A DNA stretch of 64,000 bases from Cannabis sativa (taxonomy: Eukaryota > Streptophyta > Magnoliopsida > Rosales > Cannabaceae). The position numbers and the translations under genes are program-made. The notes under the pieces were generated by a model. The model did no database searches. It saw nothing but the letters and a program-made list of their open reading frames with translations, and was not told where the DNA came from. The stretch is from assembly GCF_029168945.1 (NCBI RefSeq), contig NC_083604.1:68588211-68652210 (forward strand), given 5' to 3'. Below, piece after piece: positions 34,366 to 46,900 of the stretch; position 1 is the first letter of the stretch, and each line of letters begins with the position of its first letter.

Positions 34366-36760
34366 TTCTGTTGTATTTCATTTACCATTCCATGTAAAAT
34401 ATAATTCATTTTAATGAAAGTATTTTGTTACAAGTAATAATAAAGTATCTTTTCAAAATTATTTGGGGGCATATCATTAGTATAAAGTTAAACTTTGATG
34501 ATAACCATGGTAAACATGAACAAAGGACTAAATCTGGTGAATAAATACTAGAAATTAGTAGTTGTTGAAAATAAGGTCAAAAACCTGATCTTAAAAATGA
34601 CACAAGACTAATGCGAGCAGAAAAACTAACTGCTTGCATAACATTTTAGCAAGTACTGTAAACAAAATCATATAAATTGATTTTGAAAAATAGTATGCCA
34701 AAGCTAATTTCGATCAGAGGAATAATTGCTCGCCAATATGATCTGTAACATCAAAATAGCATTGAATTGGTTAGATGTTGAAGTTCATTTTATTATTTGA
34801 GAAAATAACGAGTAATAACAAGTGAGAAAGTCAATAAAACAAGCTGCTATTCATAAATCATTTAAAAATTAAGTTGTATGACTTGGAAAAAATGATGAAT
34901 ATGAAAGCATTGTTAAAAGACTAAACTCAACCACTTCTTCTCTAGAAAAGGGAGAAAGGAATATAAAATTAACATATAACCTGATTAACCATCCAATCAG
35001 GCAAAAATTGTCATACATATATAATTAAAGACTTTGGATAAACCAATAATAATTATCTCAGCCTAAAGGCCATAAATTCAAAAAATAATAATAATAATAA
35101 TAATAATATAAACTAAGCCTCCTTTGTGGCAGTGCCAGTGCCCATCGAATTTGATGAGCACTGTCATTTTCTTATGGCAGTGGTCGGATATGGACCTTAT
35201 AAAGCCTTGGGTGAATTTTTTCATTTGTGTTTGATACATATTTGTTGAAATATAATTTGGTCAATGAATCGTTTTTCTTATGCAAAGGCTGACCATTATC
35301 ATTCCCTTGTGGCAATGCCTATCAAAATTGAAGAGCACTACCATTTTGGAGTAGCAGTGATCGGCTACGACATAAGGAAAGTGGATTTATTGGCCAAATT
35401 ATATTTTTAACATCCATGTATTAAATACAAGTGAGAAACACCACCCATGGCTTCCCACAGGCCATGGTCGACCATTGCCACTATCTAGCTCTAACTGGTA
35501 GCAGTGGTCTCCCATTAGGGTTCAGACGTCAAAATGAGGTTTTTGGGTCCCATGACCCCCAAAATATGACTCACCATAGAAAAACAAGTGAAAATACATC
35601 CCTGAGGGTCTGAGAACATGCATGGGTGAGCACTGCCATTTGGCCATGTCAGTGCTCACAATTGGTATAAGTCAGCATAAACTGCCTTCAGTAAAACAGT
35701 CATAACTCTCTCAATTTTTATCCAAATTACATGGTTCAACTTGCATTAGAAAGATAATTTTAATATGGATTTAAGTGAATCTCACAGACATGGCTCAATT
35801 ATGAAGTTATAAGGTCCAAAATTGGCTCACTATATAGATTGATACATTTTACTCAAGAATCGGATAATGTGGTTAAGTGAGGGTTGTTGGAGGACACTGC
35901 CACAGCCCATGTGGCATTGTATGCGAGCACTGACACTCCAAAACACATGTTTTAAGTACTTATCACCAATATCATGCATTTCTAGCTGAGAGGTTATATC
36001 CCATCATTCTATTTCAAATTGGTGCATCATAAACCGAAAATAACAACTTTCCCAATGTTTGTGAGATTTTTGCCTAAAAATAATGAGATTTTTATAGATA
36101 TTTATTTTCTTGTAATATTTTATTCAATAACAAGAGTGGTATACAGGATTTGTTAGTGAGATACCCCGACATGTGGGGGATCACTAACAAACTCTACAAC
36201 CAATATAAGAATAAGTAGAAGGCTGAGATGAGGACTTTTAGACTCTTCTTCTTCTTTTTTGGATCTTCTTCTTCGAAACCTTCTCCTTGAAACTTACTTG
36301 ACGGCAGCCAAGAACATCACACTTATTCTATCATCTTTTCTATTGAGTCCACCATACTCAGTCGACACCAGACCTCAAAACACCATTGATACACACATTT
36401 CTTTATACTTTATTGGTTTATTGTTTCCAAGAACTTTACAACCACTAATTTAGATCAGATTTATGAATATCAAGTCTCCCATGAGTCTTATATTCATGAA
36501 TCTTAATTATCATTTCACCTAGAAATCCTTTGCTGTATTTTTATCCACACACTCTTGAGAATATAACTCTGGTATGTCGGATCTAATCAATAAAACTAAA
36601 AGTAGACGTAGCCCCATTACCATCGCGACACGGGAGTGAACTACTATAAATCCCTAGTGTCCATTTAATTTATTGCGATTTTATTAGTCAAATTAACTCA
36701 CCGTGGTCCTCTTTTATTTTACGATCTTCTTAAATAAGTTGACAAAAAATCGCATCAACA
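34366..36760 (+). repeat. 3' non-coding region and LTR of gypsy element 2
   Basis: This follows the pol stop in the same orientation. It contains TTTGGGGGCAT at 34463, a possible polypurine tract, a region of repeated GGCAGTGCC/GAGCACTG motifs (35110-35960), and CATCGCGACACGGGAGTGAA at about 36626, a motif I associate with Tat-group LTRs. The LTR appears to end at 36760 (CGCATCAACA); the flank is GTGTA. I could not fix its left end; TGTTGG at 35885 after a purine run is one candidate. Confidence 0.5.
35626..35659. repeat. 34-bp near-perfect palindrome
   Basis: The sequence begins GTGAGCACTGCC and ends CATGTCAGTGCTCAC. It pairs with itself with one mismatched position per arm. Related half-sites occur at about 35118, 35160, 35345, 35470 and 35890. 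Confidence 0.8.
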
Positions 36761-36937
36761 GTGTAATTTGTAAAAATATTTTTAAATATTATCATGCGGT
36801 TATATATCTTACAAAACATAAAAAAAAAATTCAAACTATTTTGTTAAAATTATTATTGATTCCAATAAAACTTAAAAAAAAAATGATAGGAAAAAAAGGG
36901 TACGAAGATTTAAAAAAAAAATAACAATAATGAATTT

Positions 36938-36973
36938 CTTCTTCTTCTTCTTCTTCTTCTTTTTTTTTTTTTG
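36938..36973. repeat. (CTT)n then poly(T) microsatellite
   Basis: About eight TTC/CTT units are followed by a T-run, at the edge of the inverted-repeat element to the right. Confidence 0.9.
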
Positions 36974-36979
36974 AAATTA

Positions 36980-37960
36980 TTACATAAAAAATATAAATTG
37001 ACATTTTATTTACAAAAATACCTCCATAAGGTAAAGACAACATTTATACCTTTTATGTGATTTTAATTACTAAAATACTACTTACACTATCATCACTTAC
37101 ACAATCAGACGATGGTTGCAGGGTGGTTGCTGCGTGGTTGCATCAAACGAATCAGACGATGGTTGCAGGGTGGTTGCAAGGTTGTTGGCCGAAGGTTGCA
37201 TCAAACGAAGGTTTCAATCAAACGAAAGTTTCTGGGTGGTTGGCTGAAGGTTGCATCAGATGGAGGTTTCAATCAGACGAAATAACTGTTAGCAAAATAT
37301 TTAGGAAACTGTAATGCAACTGTTGTGAAACATTAAAAATCAAAACAATGTTTCCACGTACGTAACTCTATCTACATGTCTCTTAATGATTTAATATGAA
37401 TAAATTCACCATTAGAAATTTGGAAAATAAAAAAATACACCAGAATAAACATTTTACTATAGTATTGATGTAATTTTTTTTTGGATTATACTTGAGTTGG
37501 AATGTTTGGGAACTCCATTTCAACTTTTTGAGATCTGCCTTTCATGGATCTAAAAATTGAAGTCTAGACATTAATTTTATGCAAATTAAATTGGATTTCC
37601 AATTGAATTTTAGTTTCGTAGTAGTTTTTCTACATTTTTTAATGAATTCGAAGCAGCCTCTGTTTGATTGATTTTGGTCATCTTCTCAGGTGAAGTCGCC
37701 AGAATTAATGGTGGTTCTCTTTCTCATTAAATTTTCGTTTCGGTTGTGTTGGGTTGCTGCGTAGTTGCACGATGGTTGCACGATAGTTGCTCAAGAAGCA
37801 TGGATCCTGAGTAAAGGTGTGTGTAAGTGGTATTTATGTATTTTTTTTTTTTTTGGGTTGTATATTTGTTTATTTGGCCAACTGAAAGTATTTTTGTAAT
37901 ATTGTTACTTTTTTTGGTTAAAACTGAAAAAAACCCATTTTTTTTTTTTTTTGCTTAAAT
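36980..37960. mobile_element. Inverted-repeat element with ATGGTTGCAGGGTGG cargo repeats
   Basis: Left motifs TTTACAAAAATACC and AAAATACTACTTACACTATC are mirrored near 37820-37900 (GTGTGTAAGTGGTATTTATG and AAAGTATTTTTGTAAT). The cargo at 37107-37270 repeats GACGATGGTTGCAGGGTGGT at about 44-base spacing, and GTAGTTGCACGATGGTTGCA recurs at 37763. No transposase. Boundaries are approximate. Confidence 0.5.
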
Positions 37961-38028
37961 GTAGTAATGTAATTGAAAATGGGCAATAATAAAGGACTTT
38001 GAGACATGTTGTTAGCCCCTTGAAAAAT

Positions 38029-39102
38029 AAGAAAATTACACTTACTATGGGATTTAAAAGTTCTTATGTAAAATATGACACTTTTAAGTTTAACCAATTT
38101 ATATGATATATATATATATTTTTTTTATTATTTTTAGATCTTTTTATGGTATTTGATATGCCATATATGTGTAAATTAGATTTTTAAATCCCATATTTAA
38201 TGTTTTTAATTGTTTAGGTAGTTTTATTTGTCACTAATGCCAAAAAAGTCACCAGAGTTTGTTGTCAGTGCTAGAAAAATTACCGAAGTAGCTGTTAGTG
38301 CTGAAAAAGTTGTCGGATTTGCTACCGATGCCAGAAAATTCGTCAAAATTGGCATTATCGCCAGAAAAATCATTGAAAAAATACCAAGAAACTGGTTTCT
38401 TGATGAAGAAACCACTTTTTTGGTGATTTATCCTGTGACAATGCCAATTTTGATGACTTTTCTGACACTGGCAGCTACTCCGGTGACTTTTCCGGCACCG
38501 ACAACAAACTTTAAAAAAATTATCAGAATTGGCATAGTCGTCGGAAAAATTACCAAGAAACTGGTTTTTTGGTGATTTTTTTGGTAATTTTTCCGACGAC
38601 AATGCCAATTTTGACAACTTTTCTAGAGTCAGCAGCAACTCCAACGACTTTTCTGACATCGGCAGCTACTTCGACGACCTTTTTGGTATCGACAGCAAAC
38701 TTAAGAAAATTCGTCGGAATTGCCATTGTCACTAGAAAAATTACCGAAAAATCACCAAGAAACTAGTTTCTTAAAAACTAGTTTCTTAGTATTTTTGCCG
38801 TAATTTTTTCGACGATAATGCAAATACTGATGACTTTTCTGGCATCGGCAGCAACTCCGACGAATTTTTCGGCGCTGATAGCAAACTCCAGTATCTTTTC
38901 CGGCACCGGTGACAACTCCGGCGATCACTGTAGTTTTATTTGTTTTAAAAAAATATGAAGGGAATTTTAATATCTTTTATGGTAATTTAATCCCATAAAT
39001 ATATATATTAAATTTTTATTTTAAATACCATATTTTTTCCTATTAAGTTTCATTACCATATTTATCTAAACTAGCTTTATTTTTCCCATATTTATGGAAT
39101 TA
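38029..39102. mobile_element. Mutator-like non-autonomous element with palindromic cargo
   Basis: A 13-base direct repeat CCCCTTGAAAAAT flanks it (38016-38028 and 39103-39115), consistent with a 9-bp or longer duplication. The ends ATTACACTTACTATGGGATT and (inverted) AATTCCATAAATATGGGAAA are similar. The interior is a chain of inverted and direct copies of TCGTCGGAAAAATTACC-like motifs, for example 38525-38560 against 38583-38615, with AAGAAACTAGTTTCTT palindromes at 38757. Open frames across it (VVGKITKK repeats) are products of this structure. Confidence 0.65.
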
Positions 39103-39159
39103 CCCCTTGAAAAATGGAAATTTGACTAAATATGCTTACATAACCTTCAAAAATTTCCC

Positions 39160-39880
39160 CTAAACTTATAATTACCAATATTTGTAATCTAGGCCAACTT
39201 TAATGTCATCCCCAAATTACCCTCCCCATTTACATCACCTCCCTCTCTCTCTTCTCTTCCCATTCCTTCTTCCTCCTTGGACCCCACATCGGACCCCGTC
39301 TGACTCTATATCGAACACAATCGGACCACATACCGAACCCCCACATTAGACCCCACTTCGGACCCCACATCGGACCCCACATCGAATCCCACGTCGGACC
39401 CCATCGGACCTACTTCTCCTACCTTGCAACCTTACAGATTCATTGAACCCCTCGGACCCCATCGGACCTACATTGAATGTGCATCGAACCTTGCCCAAAT
39501 CACATATCTGACATTCTAAACCTAAATATATTCCTAAATATAACAAAATCTATCTTTAACAATAAAATCACAACGAACCTCCGTGCACCGTCGGTTATGG
39601 GTTGGGTCTCACTTTGGTTGGGGGTGCGTCGAGGGTCGGTGGGAGTGCGCCGTGGGTCGGTGGGGGTACGTCGTGGGTCGGTGGGGGTGTGCCATGGGTA
39701 TGCCGTGGGTCTATGGGGTGCGCCGTGGGTTAGGAGTTTGAACGAAGAGACCGAGAGAGAGAGAACAAAGGTGTAGAGAGAACTGGGAGTTTGAAAAATG
39801 AGAGGGGTATTTTTGAGTTTAATGTAAAGTGGACTTATTTTTAAAATTTTGAAATACATAAGTTTAGAGAATTAATTTCC
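39160..39880. mobile_element. Mutator-like element with ATCGGACCCC and TGGGTCGGTGGG cargo
   Basis: The ends CCCCTAAACTTATAATTACC and ACATAAGTTTAGAG...TTTCCCC are degenerate inverted repeats. Cargo: about six copies of CACATCGGACCCC at 39280-39400 and a 21-base repeat TCGGTGGGGGTGCGCCGTGG at 39617-39700. The right subterminal GAGAGGGGTATTTTT matches the element at 24673-25550, which also carries CATCGGACCCC, so they are probably one family. Confidence 0.55.
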
Positions 39881-42780
39881 CCTATTAGTATGCATAAATA
39901 ATCAAAATTCACTATAAATTGGGTTCATAAAAAAAAAAGCATTAAATTAAAGATATATTAGATCCTTATTTTTTGGGCCCTTTGTAGTAGCCAGCTTGCA
40001 CAGCTATAGAGTTATTTTCACTATTCAGGGATCGAATTTAATTTTCATGTGAGAGCCATTACGCTGTTAAAAACTACTTATAATCTTCACAAAAGAATTA
40101 TCAAAAAACTCACTTGTTTAGAATCTTGTGATCTTGGTATTTGTAAGAGTAAAATTTAGAAACTTATATAAATCTCTGTCATTTATTGTTCTTAGTAATT
40201 ATAATTTATCAAAAAACTTATTTATCATTTTATTGACTATGATCAAAAATGGAGATCAACAATAATATAACCAATGTGCTATACTCTACTACCTCACCAA
40301 AAAAAAAAAGTTGCACATACTCTAAATAGTTTTAAGTTAAAATTTGTAACAATTATTAATATTATTATTTTTTCTGTTATACACTAATGATCAAATATTG
40401 TACAGGAGAAACAGCTCCTGCAGCTGCAATAAATATATGCATATATTTGGTATTAATTTCACGAAAATGAAAGGGAGAAAATAGTTATAGAAGAATAGGA
40501 ATAGGATCATTGATGATTGATCATGAAGAAGGGAGCATTAATAGAAAATGAGGTTGATGGATATGAAATATAAGAAGAAGAGTTTGATATGAGTTGATAT
40601 GATATGATGTGGTAATGCGGCATGCATAGACCCCATCAATGCTTCTGTCCCCCCAAGCGTGCATCTTAATACTACTACTCACTCCACTCTACTCCACTTC
40701 CCTCTCAATCATATTCCAATTTTTTCTTTTATTACTACTAAAACACACTTAAAAAAAGGGTTTAATTTAATTTCTTTAGCATTTAACACCTTTTTTCTTT
40801 GTTTAAATAAAATAAATAAGTAGGAGAGAGAGAGAAGGGTAATAATGGAAAAAATGAAATATAAAGAAGATGATTTGAAGGAGAGGAGAAGGGTTAGATG
40901 TCTCGGTCAGAAGCCGGCAAAGCGACTTCAAATGCCGCTTTCTTGTCCCCCAATCACATTTGCTTCCCCTGTTTTCCTCTGTCCCCTTCCCACTCTCCCT
41001 CTATTTAATGCTCCTCTTAACTTTCCTATTATACCCTTTTCTTTCTTTCCCATTTTGCCCTTTCTTTCATTTTCTCGCCTCCCAAACACTACTCTCCCCA
41101 TATTCATCATTATTACAACTGTTATATATTTGATTCTAAATTAATTAATGTATTTATTTATTTTAGAGAGAAAAAAAAAATAAAAAGATTTTTGAGGATT
41201 CGGAGGGACAAAGAGTGGTTGAAACACAGTATCTTTTGGCTAAACAAAGTGACATGTGTCTGCTCAACTTTGTAAATATTATTCTTATTAGAGAAATGTC
41301 AAATTTTAGTACTACTTACTTATTATTATTATTATTATTATTATTTGTCACTATGCTAAAGTTACTCATATTCTGGACAATAAAGTAAGAAAAGAAAAAA
41401 GGAGTTAAATTATACCTCCATACCTGGCCAACTCGCTGGGAAACATAAATGAATACGTACTATAATTTCTCATCATACTTTCACTGATCTCTCTTTTTTC
41501 TGTTTTTATTTTTTAAATATAATAAAAAAAGCTCATCAATGTCTACACTCAAAAGGGAGAAAGATTAGGATTAACCACAAAATTATAACTCTTTTTAAAT
41601 GCATTAACTTATATGGGACTGTTATTAATTGCAAAACTTGTTCCATTCCATAAACAGTTGAACCTTTTATGTTTCCGTTTCTTAAAAAGTATTCATTGTT
41701 TGATTCACCACCCTAAAATGTTCATATATAGCATTTAATAAGACATAAGAATATAAATATTAAAAACTATGTTTTTAAAGATAAGTATGGTGCACTCAAA
41801 TATGACAAGTTTTTTTTTTTAATGTTTTATTTATTACAAGCAAGTTTAATATGGGTGCCAGTTACAAATAGTTTCTACTAATCATTCTTAAATGACAGAA
41901 GCACGAAGGGTAAAATTGTCAATCGAACATTTGAGGGGGCATGATCGGCATTTCTGTTTGAAACCAGCGCATTTTAGTTGGAAGCAGTATGCTCTTTTGC
42001 CAAAAAGACCTGCGCAATTTAGCCAATAGCCCCCAACAAGCACAGCCTCTTTGACTAAACTTTTCGCCTCAGTCAGTCACGATTCACTATTACTCATTTA
42101 CTCACTAATCAATCACTCAACTTTAATAAAAACTTCAAAATAAATAATTGTTTGCCTCTCATTTATAAATATAGTTTTAGAAAAATAATAAAAGCCCGTA
42201 TAAAATTAAGTTAAATCAATAACTCATGTACCTTACAAAAAAAATCATTTGAATCAAACAAATGTCATATGATATTTAAAGGTTTATTAACATGAACTCT
42301 AATACTTTTTTTGATAGAACTCTTATACTAACAACTAACAAGATTATTTTTCTTACAATCAAAATTGTTTTCTTCAATCTTTTATTTGTATCAACGTTAC
42401 ATGAATGTTTTCACAGTTTTTTATACTAATAAATATATCAAATAACAAAATAAAAAAAGTGTTAAAATAATTTTTTTGGCTTTTAAAAATGTAGATTATG
42501 TTAAATTCTTATATTTTAATTAAACAAAAATTTGTGGGTCAGAGGAGTGAGGTTATTAATGAATAATAATAATTAAAAAAATGAAAATGTCATTATGAAG
42601 CAAAAGTTAAAGTGAAAAATACGACAATATTTATTTCGTGGGTGTGCATATTACGGGTTTTGCCCCTGGTGCCTTTTTAGTTGGTATTTAATTATTATTA
42701 TTATATTTTATTGATAAATAAAATAAAATAAAATAAACTATTATTATTATTATTATTATTATTTTTGTTTTTCTATTTGT
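39881..42780. other. Upstream intergenic region of the Aux/IAA gene
   Basis: No gene recognised. It includes AT-rich DNA, an AGAGAGAGAG run at 40826, a pyrimidine-rich stretch at 40935-41100 and trinucleotide runs near 41325 and 42740. One TGTCTC auxin-response core is at 40898, about 2 kb upstream, too far and too short to rely on. Confidence 0.5.
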
Positions 42781-42799
42781 AAGAGTACGAGTTCCTCGG

Positions 42800-42981
42800 C
42801 GAGCACAGCCTAAAAAAGCTTTTGTTGCTTTCTGCTTAATGGAAGGGCCTTGAGCTTTCTCTCTCTTACTCTCTCTCTCTCTCTCCTTCGCTTTGATGCA
42901 TTTGCAGCTGAAAATTTTCGAAAAAGCTTAAGTCGGCGTTCTCTTTCTCTTTCTCTCTCCGTGATTCATTTGAGCTTTCAG
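42800..42981 (+). other. 5' leader exon of the Aux/IAA gene (predicted)
   Basis: It contains CT-rich tracts (42858-42890 and 42940-42960) typical of plant leaders and ends TTTCAG followed by GTACTT, a good donor at 42982. The matching acceptor TCCAAAACAG ends at 43890, giving a 909-bp leader intron and a second leader piece, 43891-43928. The transcription start is not determined. Confidence 0.6.
42896..42931 (+). promoter_or_regulatory. Upstream ORF in the predicted leader
   Basis: An ATG at 42896 opens an 11-codon frame (MHLQLKIFEKA) ending TAA at 42929-42931. A four-codon frame (MEGP) lies just before, at 42839-42853. Both precede the main start and could reduce translation if the leader is transcribed as predicted. 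Confidence 0.5.
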
Positions 42982-43928
42982 GTACTTCTTTTGAATATTC
43001 CTTTTTATTATTATTATTTTTTATTTGTTTAAATTTGTTTACAGTGTGTGTTTTTCGTTTTGAGCTTTGGTTGAAATCGGAGTATGCTCGGTCTTGACTC
43101 TTTGTGTTTTGTGATGCTGTTAGTTTGGAGTCTTAGGATTTTATGAGGTGGAAGTAGTGAGGTTTCGTTCGTGTAGCGAGTTGTAACTATTTTTGGGGTT
43201 TTGGGAAGTGGTGATTTAGTTTAGAGTGTTGGATGAGATCTTTTTTCAGCTGGTTATTTTTCTTTTTTTTCTCTCTCTCTCATTTGGCCTGTTTGGCTTC
43301 CGGGAAAATTTTAGGAGATGGGGAAAAAAGGGTATTGATGAAGTTATTAGTTGTCGTACTTGACCATTTAAAGCTAAGGTAATGCAAATGAATATGAAAT
43401 GTAGAGTTGACTTTTCCATTGCGGGTTTAACAAGAACAAATTTGGTCATTTATTCTAATTTATTTCCATTTGAATATTGTACCCCATGCACAAACCCACC
43501 AAAGATTAGTAGCCGTCTATATTATTTTTAAGATTTTTCTTATAAATTTCATTTTTTTTTAAGAAAAAGAAGAATTTGAAGAAGAAGCTTATAGTAATAA
43601 TCTCTTGTAGCCTATTTGTTGGTTGTGCTGTATTGCTTTGTCCAAATTTTAATGCCAAAAGAATATGTTTTCATTTTTTGCCAATTGTCTGTGGGGTTAT
43701 TCTCTTTATTAATTTACTATTTCATATATACGGCACTTATTTAGATGAATACAATGCCATGTTAATTGTTATGATTGATGTATGTAAACTTATGTATATT
43801 TATTGAGCAGTTTAGATGTTTTCCTTTTTTTTTTTTTCACTTATTTATGTAATTTTGTGCTCTTAATTCTTTGTTATTTTTCCAAAACAGTTGGCAGTAG
43901 CCAGTATTGATTACTAAAAAGTCGTAAT

Positions 43929-46900
43929 ATGTCTCCACCACTGCTGGGTGGTGAAGAGGAAGGACACAGCACCCTGGTGTCTTCCTCTTCCCCTATTGAC
44001 TGTAGATCCCAAAATGGGTCAGGACTAAAAGAACGGAATTACCTGGGATTGTCGGATTGTTCTTCGGTTGACAGCTCTGCAGTTTCAAACTTGTCTGAAG
44101 AGAACAGGAGCAATCTGAATTTTAAGGCTACTGAGTTGAGGCTTGGTCTTCCTGGATCCCAGTCACCGGAGCGTGAAACTGACCTCTGTTTGTTGGGCTC
44201 AGGGAAACTTGATGAGAAGCAACTTTTTCCTTTGCTTCCTTTGAAAGATGGGATCTGCTCTTCATCACAGAAGAATGTTGTTTTGGGCAATAAAAGAGGA
44301 TTCTCTGATGCTATGGATGGATTCTCAGAGGTGAAAACTTCAGCATATGGTGATGGAAATTGGAGGTATGCATCTGGTTCTGATAATGAATCTCCACACT
44401 CTGTGGGACAAGGAAAATTCCCAGGTAATTCAGGAATGAATGTGATGCTACCATCAAGGGCTGCAGCTGCTCAGCCAGCCACAGTGAAAGAGGTCCCTGC
44501 TAAAGGGATGCAAGAAAGATCTCGTGCTACTAATGGAGCCAACCATAATCATGTTTCTTCTGCTAACAACAATGCTCCTGCTGCAAAGTAAGTTAAAAAA
44601 TGGAAGGAAGGTTTTGCTGTCTAAAGCAACAAAATCTAATATGTTTTCATATTTGTTAGTACTTAAAGATGCTGCTTTCTGTCGTGGCAGGGCACAGGTT
44701 GTTGGTTGGCCTCCTATAAGATCATTTAGGAAGAATTCACTTGCCCCCGCTTCGAAGAACAATGACGAAGTTGATGGGAAACCAAATCCTGGAGCGCTTT
44801 TTGTCAAGGTCAGCATGGATGGTGCTCCCTATTTGAGGAAGGTGGATCTGAGAACTTATGCTACTTATCAAGAATTGTCTTCTGCTCTTGAAAAAATGTT
44901 CAGCTGCTTCACCATAGGTGAGAATTTTCGCTGTTTTATTCTGGATAGATTTCAAATGTTTACTTCATGGTTCTTGCATTAATAAGTAGAGCCATATGAT
45001 TTTAATATAAGATGAACTCCCATTTTGGCCTGAGCCCATCTACTTGTATTATATACTATTTCAGGTCAATGTGGATCTCATGGAGCTCCAGGGAAGGAAA
45101 AGCTGAGTGAGAGCAAGTTAAGGGATCTCCTCCACGGATCTGAATATGTGCTCACTTATGAGGACAAAGATGGTGACTGGATGCTTGTTGGTGATGTCCC
45201 ATGGGAGTAAGTTAATTAATGATTTTTTTTACCTTTTGAACTTGCTTTCATGCAAACACAATCATTTGTGATCCAAGATATGAAGTTAGGCCGTGATAAA
45301 ATTTTATGTAGCTGATGTATGAGAATGGGGGTAAAAATGCACTTTTCTTCTGTCTGACAATAATGTTTTACTTATGTTGATGTTTAAAGCCTGTTGTATT
45401 TCCCACTCTAGAAGAAAGGTTAGGTATTTGCTTCTTAAAGGGATTGGTGTTTCATCAGTTAAGCCAGTAAATGAGCTGGATTCATAATATATTATGCATT
45501 CATATCAGACATGAAAAGTCAAAAGATGTGTAAACCTATTATTGGCGTTATAATTAAGAGAAAATAATGGACATTGTTGGTGTTTCGTCAATTGCATCAG
45601 TAATTTAGCTGAAATCATAATATAGAATGCATACCTTTCAAATCCAATGAGATGTGTGAACCTATCATTGACCTGTGACCAAAAAGATGAGATAGGGCTG
45701 GGGCAGTACAAGTAAGTGAAGGGTTTTTTAGAGAACTGTAATTAGTAATAGTTAGTATTCTCTTACATAATAGTGATCCAAGAAACTTAAGGATCAGTAT
45801 TACTGCATAGGGACCTTATTGTTTAGGTTCATAGTTTCTTAATTGATGGTGTGGCTCTTTGTATGAATCCTATAACCTACATCAGAGCTTATATTCAGCA
45901 ATTTTGTTTCAGTTTATATATGGGCAGTGAGCTAGTAGGCTTATATTTTTTTGGATCTACTCTATTCATATAATGTCTCTGAACTTTAATTATGTTTTGT
46001 CCCAGGATGTTTATTGATTCATGCAAGAAGCTAAAGATCATGAAGGGCTCTGATGCCATTGGCTTAGGTACCTTTTCTACAATTTCTTGATTCAGACTGT
46101 TACTAGCATTGTCTTAAAATTATGTAAATCATAGTTAGAATTCATATTAGCATCTCGTAAGGTAACACCTATATACGTGTTCAGGTTTATTACCTATCAC
46201 CAGAACTGTTTAGAATCTCTTGATTGGAAATATAGAGGTGTTTTGGGAAAGCATTAAGTTGTTCAAAAGCATTTAGGTTGATAAAATTGGAATCTGATAA
46301 TACATACTAATAACAATTTGCCGGTAGTGAATTAGTATACATCAGAAATCGAACTCCCTAGTATTTTTGGAATTGGGCGTGTTTAGAGCTGTGATGGTTA
46401 AATCCAATCAATCAGAGTTTGATGTGTCAACAGTAGGATATACATTTCAGGTTCCATTATTGGAAGGTGTTTTTGATAAGTAGTAAATATTGTATTCTGG
46501 GGGCTGGAGCCTGAGTAGGTAGGTATGTTACAATATAGTTTTGGATAATTTGTGGCGAAATCCTTTTATGTTTTAATTTGATACGCTTAACCTCTAATCT
46601 TTTTTTTTTTGGTGATAATATCCCCTGACTTCACTTTTCTTTACAAATTTAAAGCGCCAGTTAAATCCTACCGTTAAATACCAATTGGATTGTGTCTATG
46701 TACACCAATATATACGTGGCATGTTTTCATTGGCTTCAAGGTTTTATTATCACGTGTACACATGTATACACAGTAGCAATCTCAGTTGGCATTTAATAGT
46801 AGAATTTAACTGGCGCTTTAAATTTGCAAAGAAAAGTGAAGTTAAGGGGTATTGCCACAAAAAAAAAAAAAAAGATCAAGGGGTTAAGTGTATAAAAATT

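Noticed and set aside
38228..38766. Frames on both strands with repeated VVGKITKK-like segments
   Set aside because: Inverted repeats make both strands open with similar words. This is structure, not protein.
40898..40903. TGTCTC as an auxin response element of the Aux/IAA promoter
   Set aside because: A single six-base site about 2 kb upstream is expected by chance; no cluster near the gene.
40845..41144. 99-codon frame upstream of the Aux/IAA gene
   Set aside because: Pyrimidine-rich low-complexity sequence with no domain and an unremarkable ATG context; chance frame.
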